From Symbiodinium natans (lineage: Eukaryota; Sar; Dinophyceae; Suessiales; Symbiodiniaceae), in assembly GCA_905221605.1 (NCBI GenBank), contig CAJNDS010002465.1, positions 1 to 64,000 of the forward strand: DNA of 64,000 nt, written 5' to 3'. The notes under the pieces were generated by a model. That model was not told the origin of the DNA and did not search any database. It saw nothing but the letters and a program-made list of their open reading frames with translations. Shown piece after piece: positions 62,107 through 64,000 of this stretch; the stretch's first letter is position 1; the number at the start of each line of letters is the position of its first letter. A program made the translations under genes and the position numbers.

Positions 62107-62230
62107 TACCCATGAACCTTGCAGTAAAGCCCCTAAACCCTAAACCCTAAACCCTAAACCCTAAACCCTAAACCCTAAACCCTAAACCCTAAACCCTAAA
62201 CCCTGGCGACCTATGAACCTTCAAGTCCAC
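62107..62230. repeat. CCCTAAA array between two MITE family 2 right ends
   Basis: CCATGAACCTTGCAGTA (62107) and CTATGAACCTTCAAGT (62211) flank about 10 CCCTAAA units at 62133-62203, both ends in the same orientation. Confidence 0.8.
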
Positions 62231-62327
62231 CCCGAGTTATGCATGCCGAGGCGGCCCAGCTCAGGTAATCTGCGTTTAGCTCGATGACAGCGGCATCCAG
62301 GTTCGTGGGCCTCTCTGGAACCCCCGA

Positions 62328-62400
62328 AACCCGAAACCCGAAACCCGAAACCCGAAACCCGAAACCCGAAACCCGAAACCCTAAACCCTAAACCCTAAAC
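62328..62400. repeat. (CCCGAAA)n variant array
   Basis: About eight homogeneous CCCGAAA units, then three CCCTAAA units. Confidence 0.95.
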
Positions 62401-62699
62401 AATCGTGTACAGTCCTTGCTTCTCAGGGTTTATAGGGTGTTCGGATGTAGTTTCATGGTTCCTTGATATGGGCCCTTAATTGACCACTCTGAGCCCTGAA
62501 CTCCAATGGTTTCGGGATTCAGGGTTTGGGGTTTAGGGTTTGGGGTTTAGGGTTTACCGGAAGATTTAACATTTAGGGTTATAAGTACCAACATATGAAC
62601 CTTCTAGCTTAGGATGCCTTACTTACAACCCTGTTTGTCACTAACTTCCCACCTTCAAGTAAGCCCTGCACCCGAAGCCAATAGCTCTGAAGGCTTCGA

Positions 62700-62900
62700 C
62701 CCCTAAACCCTAAACCCTAAACCCTAAACCCTAAACCCTAAACCCTAAGGTCAACTCTGAACCCTAAACCCTCAATCCCAAGCTCAAAAACTCAGCGCGG
62801 CGCCCGAGCTTGGCACGAGCGGTTTGGGGGTTTGGGTTTTGGGGGTAAAGGGTTTAGGGTTTAGGGTTTAGGGTTTAGGGTTTAGGGTTTAGGGTTTACG
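62700..62900. repeat. CCCTAAA block then TTTAGGG block
   Basis: C-strand at 62701-62750, G-strand at 62850-62898, with about 100 bp between. Confidence 0.92.
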
Positions 62901-63197
62901 GATGAGTGGCTTTGATGAAGGATTAGGTGTTTAGGGTTTAGGGTTTGGGCTTCGGCCTTGTACGTGCAGCTCCATGAAAATGACGAAAATGACGAATCTT
63001 GACAAGTCAACGCGTTATTACTCCAGAGACCCTAAGCCCTAAACCCTAAACCCTAAACCAAAAGATCATAACGCTAAGCTGTGAACCTACATAGGTACAC
63101 CCTAAACCCTAAGCCGCCAGTCCCTCGGTCTTGAGCTCTGTAGGCGTTGAGAATTTTCCACCGCTGGTGCCACTTTCTTCGGGCCTGTGGTCCGTTC

Positions 63198-63250
63198 GTG
63201 TTTAGGGTTTAGGGTTTAGGGTTTAGGGTTTAGGGTTTAGGGTTCAGGAT
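63198..63250. repeat. TTTAGGG array
   Basis: Seven G-strand units. Further short blocks of both orientations continue to the window end (63360-63400, 63500-63545, 63868-63940). Confidence 0.93.
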
Positions 63251-64000
63251 TTAGGGTCTCGGGTTTAATCCTGAAGGGGCCCTCCCACACCTTTAGCTAA
63301 ACCCTGAAACCCTCAATTCCGTATTGGACTGCGGGCTTACTCAAGCCTCCCCTGTCCCAACGCCCAACCCTAAACCCTAAACTCTAGACCCTAGACCCTA
63401 AAACCCGAAATCCTGGCTACCGCGGCCGGGGTTGCCTGAGCACACCATCGAAAAAACTGCCGAAGGACAGGGTGATCCTTTGCCTGAGGTGTGGGGCTGA
63501 GGGTTTAGGGTTTAAGGTTTAGGGCTTAGGGCTTAGGGTTTAGGGCGATGGTTGTTTGGGGTTTAGGATTGAGGGCTGGCGGATCCTAAGCCCTAGATTT
63601 TCAACCCTAAATCCTTAAATGCAAACTCTGGCCCCTGAACCCAGCAAACAACCGACATTCAAGCTTGCCCAGGAAACCCAACCTTAAGCATGCATAAACT
63701 CCCAAACCCTAAGCCCGAAGCCCTGTGCTATACCCGAGGTGCTGTACTCATCATCACCATTTTCCTTGACACCTAACACGAGATATATGGCATTACTTCC
63801 CAAAGTCCTCAGATACTTCTCAGACCTTATCTGAGATTCCGAGCCTCACCCGAAATAAGAACACGCCCTGAACCCTAAACCCTCTAAACACTAAACCCTG
63901 AACCCTAAACCCTAGACCCTAAACCCTAAACCCTAAAGCCATCTATCTGGAGCCACCCACAAAAGCCCCTGCAGGAGCGTCACTCTCGCCAGGGGAGGAA

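Noticed and set aside
1-64000. True chromosome end
   Set aside because: No terminal array runs off either edge, and the telomere-like repeats occur in both orientations, so they are interstitial within this window.

Overview
This is nuclear DNA from a protist, most likely a dinoflagellate, possibly Symbiodiniaceae. The clues are: a ribonuclease-inhibitor-like leucine-rich-repeat (LRR) gene with one repeat per exon; inferred introns that almost all begin with GC instead of GT; a probable plastid-type [2Fe-2S] ferredoxin with an N-terminal extension that looks like signal plus transit peptide; and great numbers of plant/alveolate-type telomere repeats (TTTAGGG) scattered inside the sequence. 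The lineage call is an inference; no spliced-leader copy or rRNA was found.

Layout. (1) 1-12.0 kb, minus strand: a long array of LRR exons, alternating between A type (ALAxxLxxxxLxxLxLxxTGIGxxGIE) and B type (ALAxWLxxxxxLQxLDLSxNxxIxDDGAK). At the left edge is a 594-bp tandem duplication whose copies differ mainly at exposed LRR positions. Telomere-like patches sit in three introns. (2) 12.2-12.8 kb: an 89-bp tandem hairpin array and a tRNA-like A/B-box relic. (3) 12.97-14.40 kb, minus strand: an unidentified multi-pass membrane protein, read here as two exons. (4) 14.4-64 kb: gene-poor DNA with dozens of interstitial telomere-like arrays in both orientations, separated by short unrelated spacers, small inverted-repeat (MITE-like) elements, microsatellites and G-rich minisatellites (39.9-42.2 kb). 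Embedded here are a 5'-truncated, frameshifted LINE-type reverse transcriptase (45.5-47.0 kb, minus), candidate exons of an unidentified gene (56.68-57.01 kb, minus) and the ferredoxin (57.85-58.36 kb, minus).

How it fits together. The LRR region looks like a modular, exon-shuffled recognition protein whose newest repeats are diversifying. The rest looks like subtelomeric or telomere-invaded DNA. Several MITE copies are broken exactly where a telomere array begins, and one contains a telomere array flanked by a 13-bp near-duplication. Both point to telomere repeats added at DNA breaks. Every gene recognised here is on the minus strand, in line with the one-directional gene clusters known in dinoflagellates.
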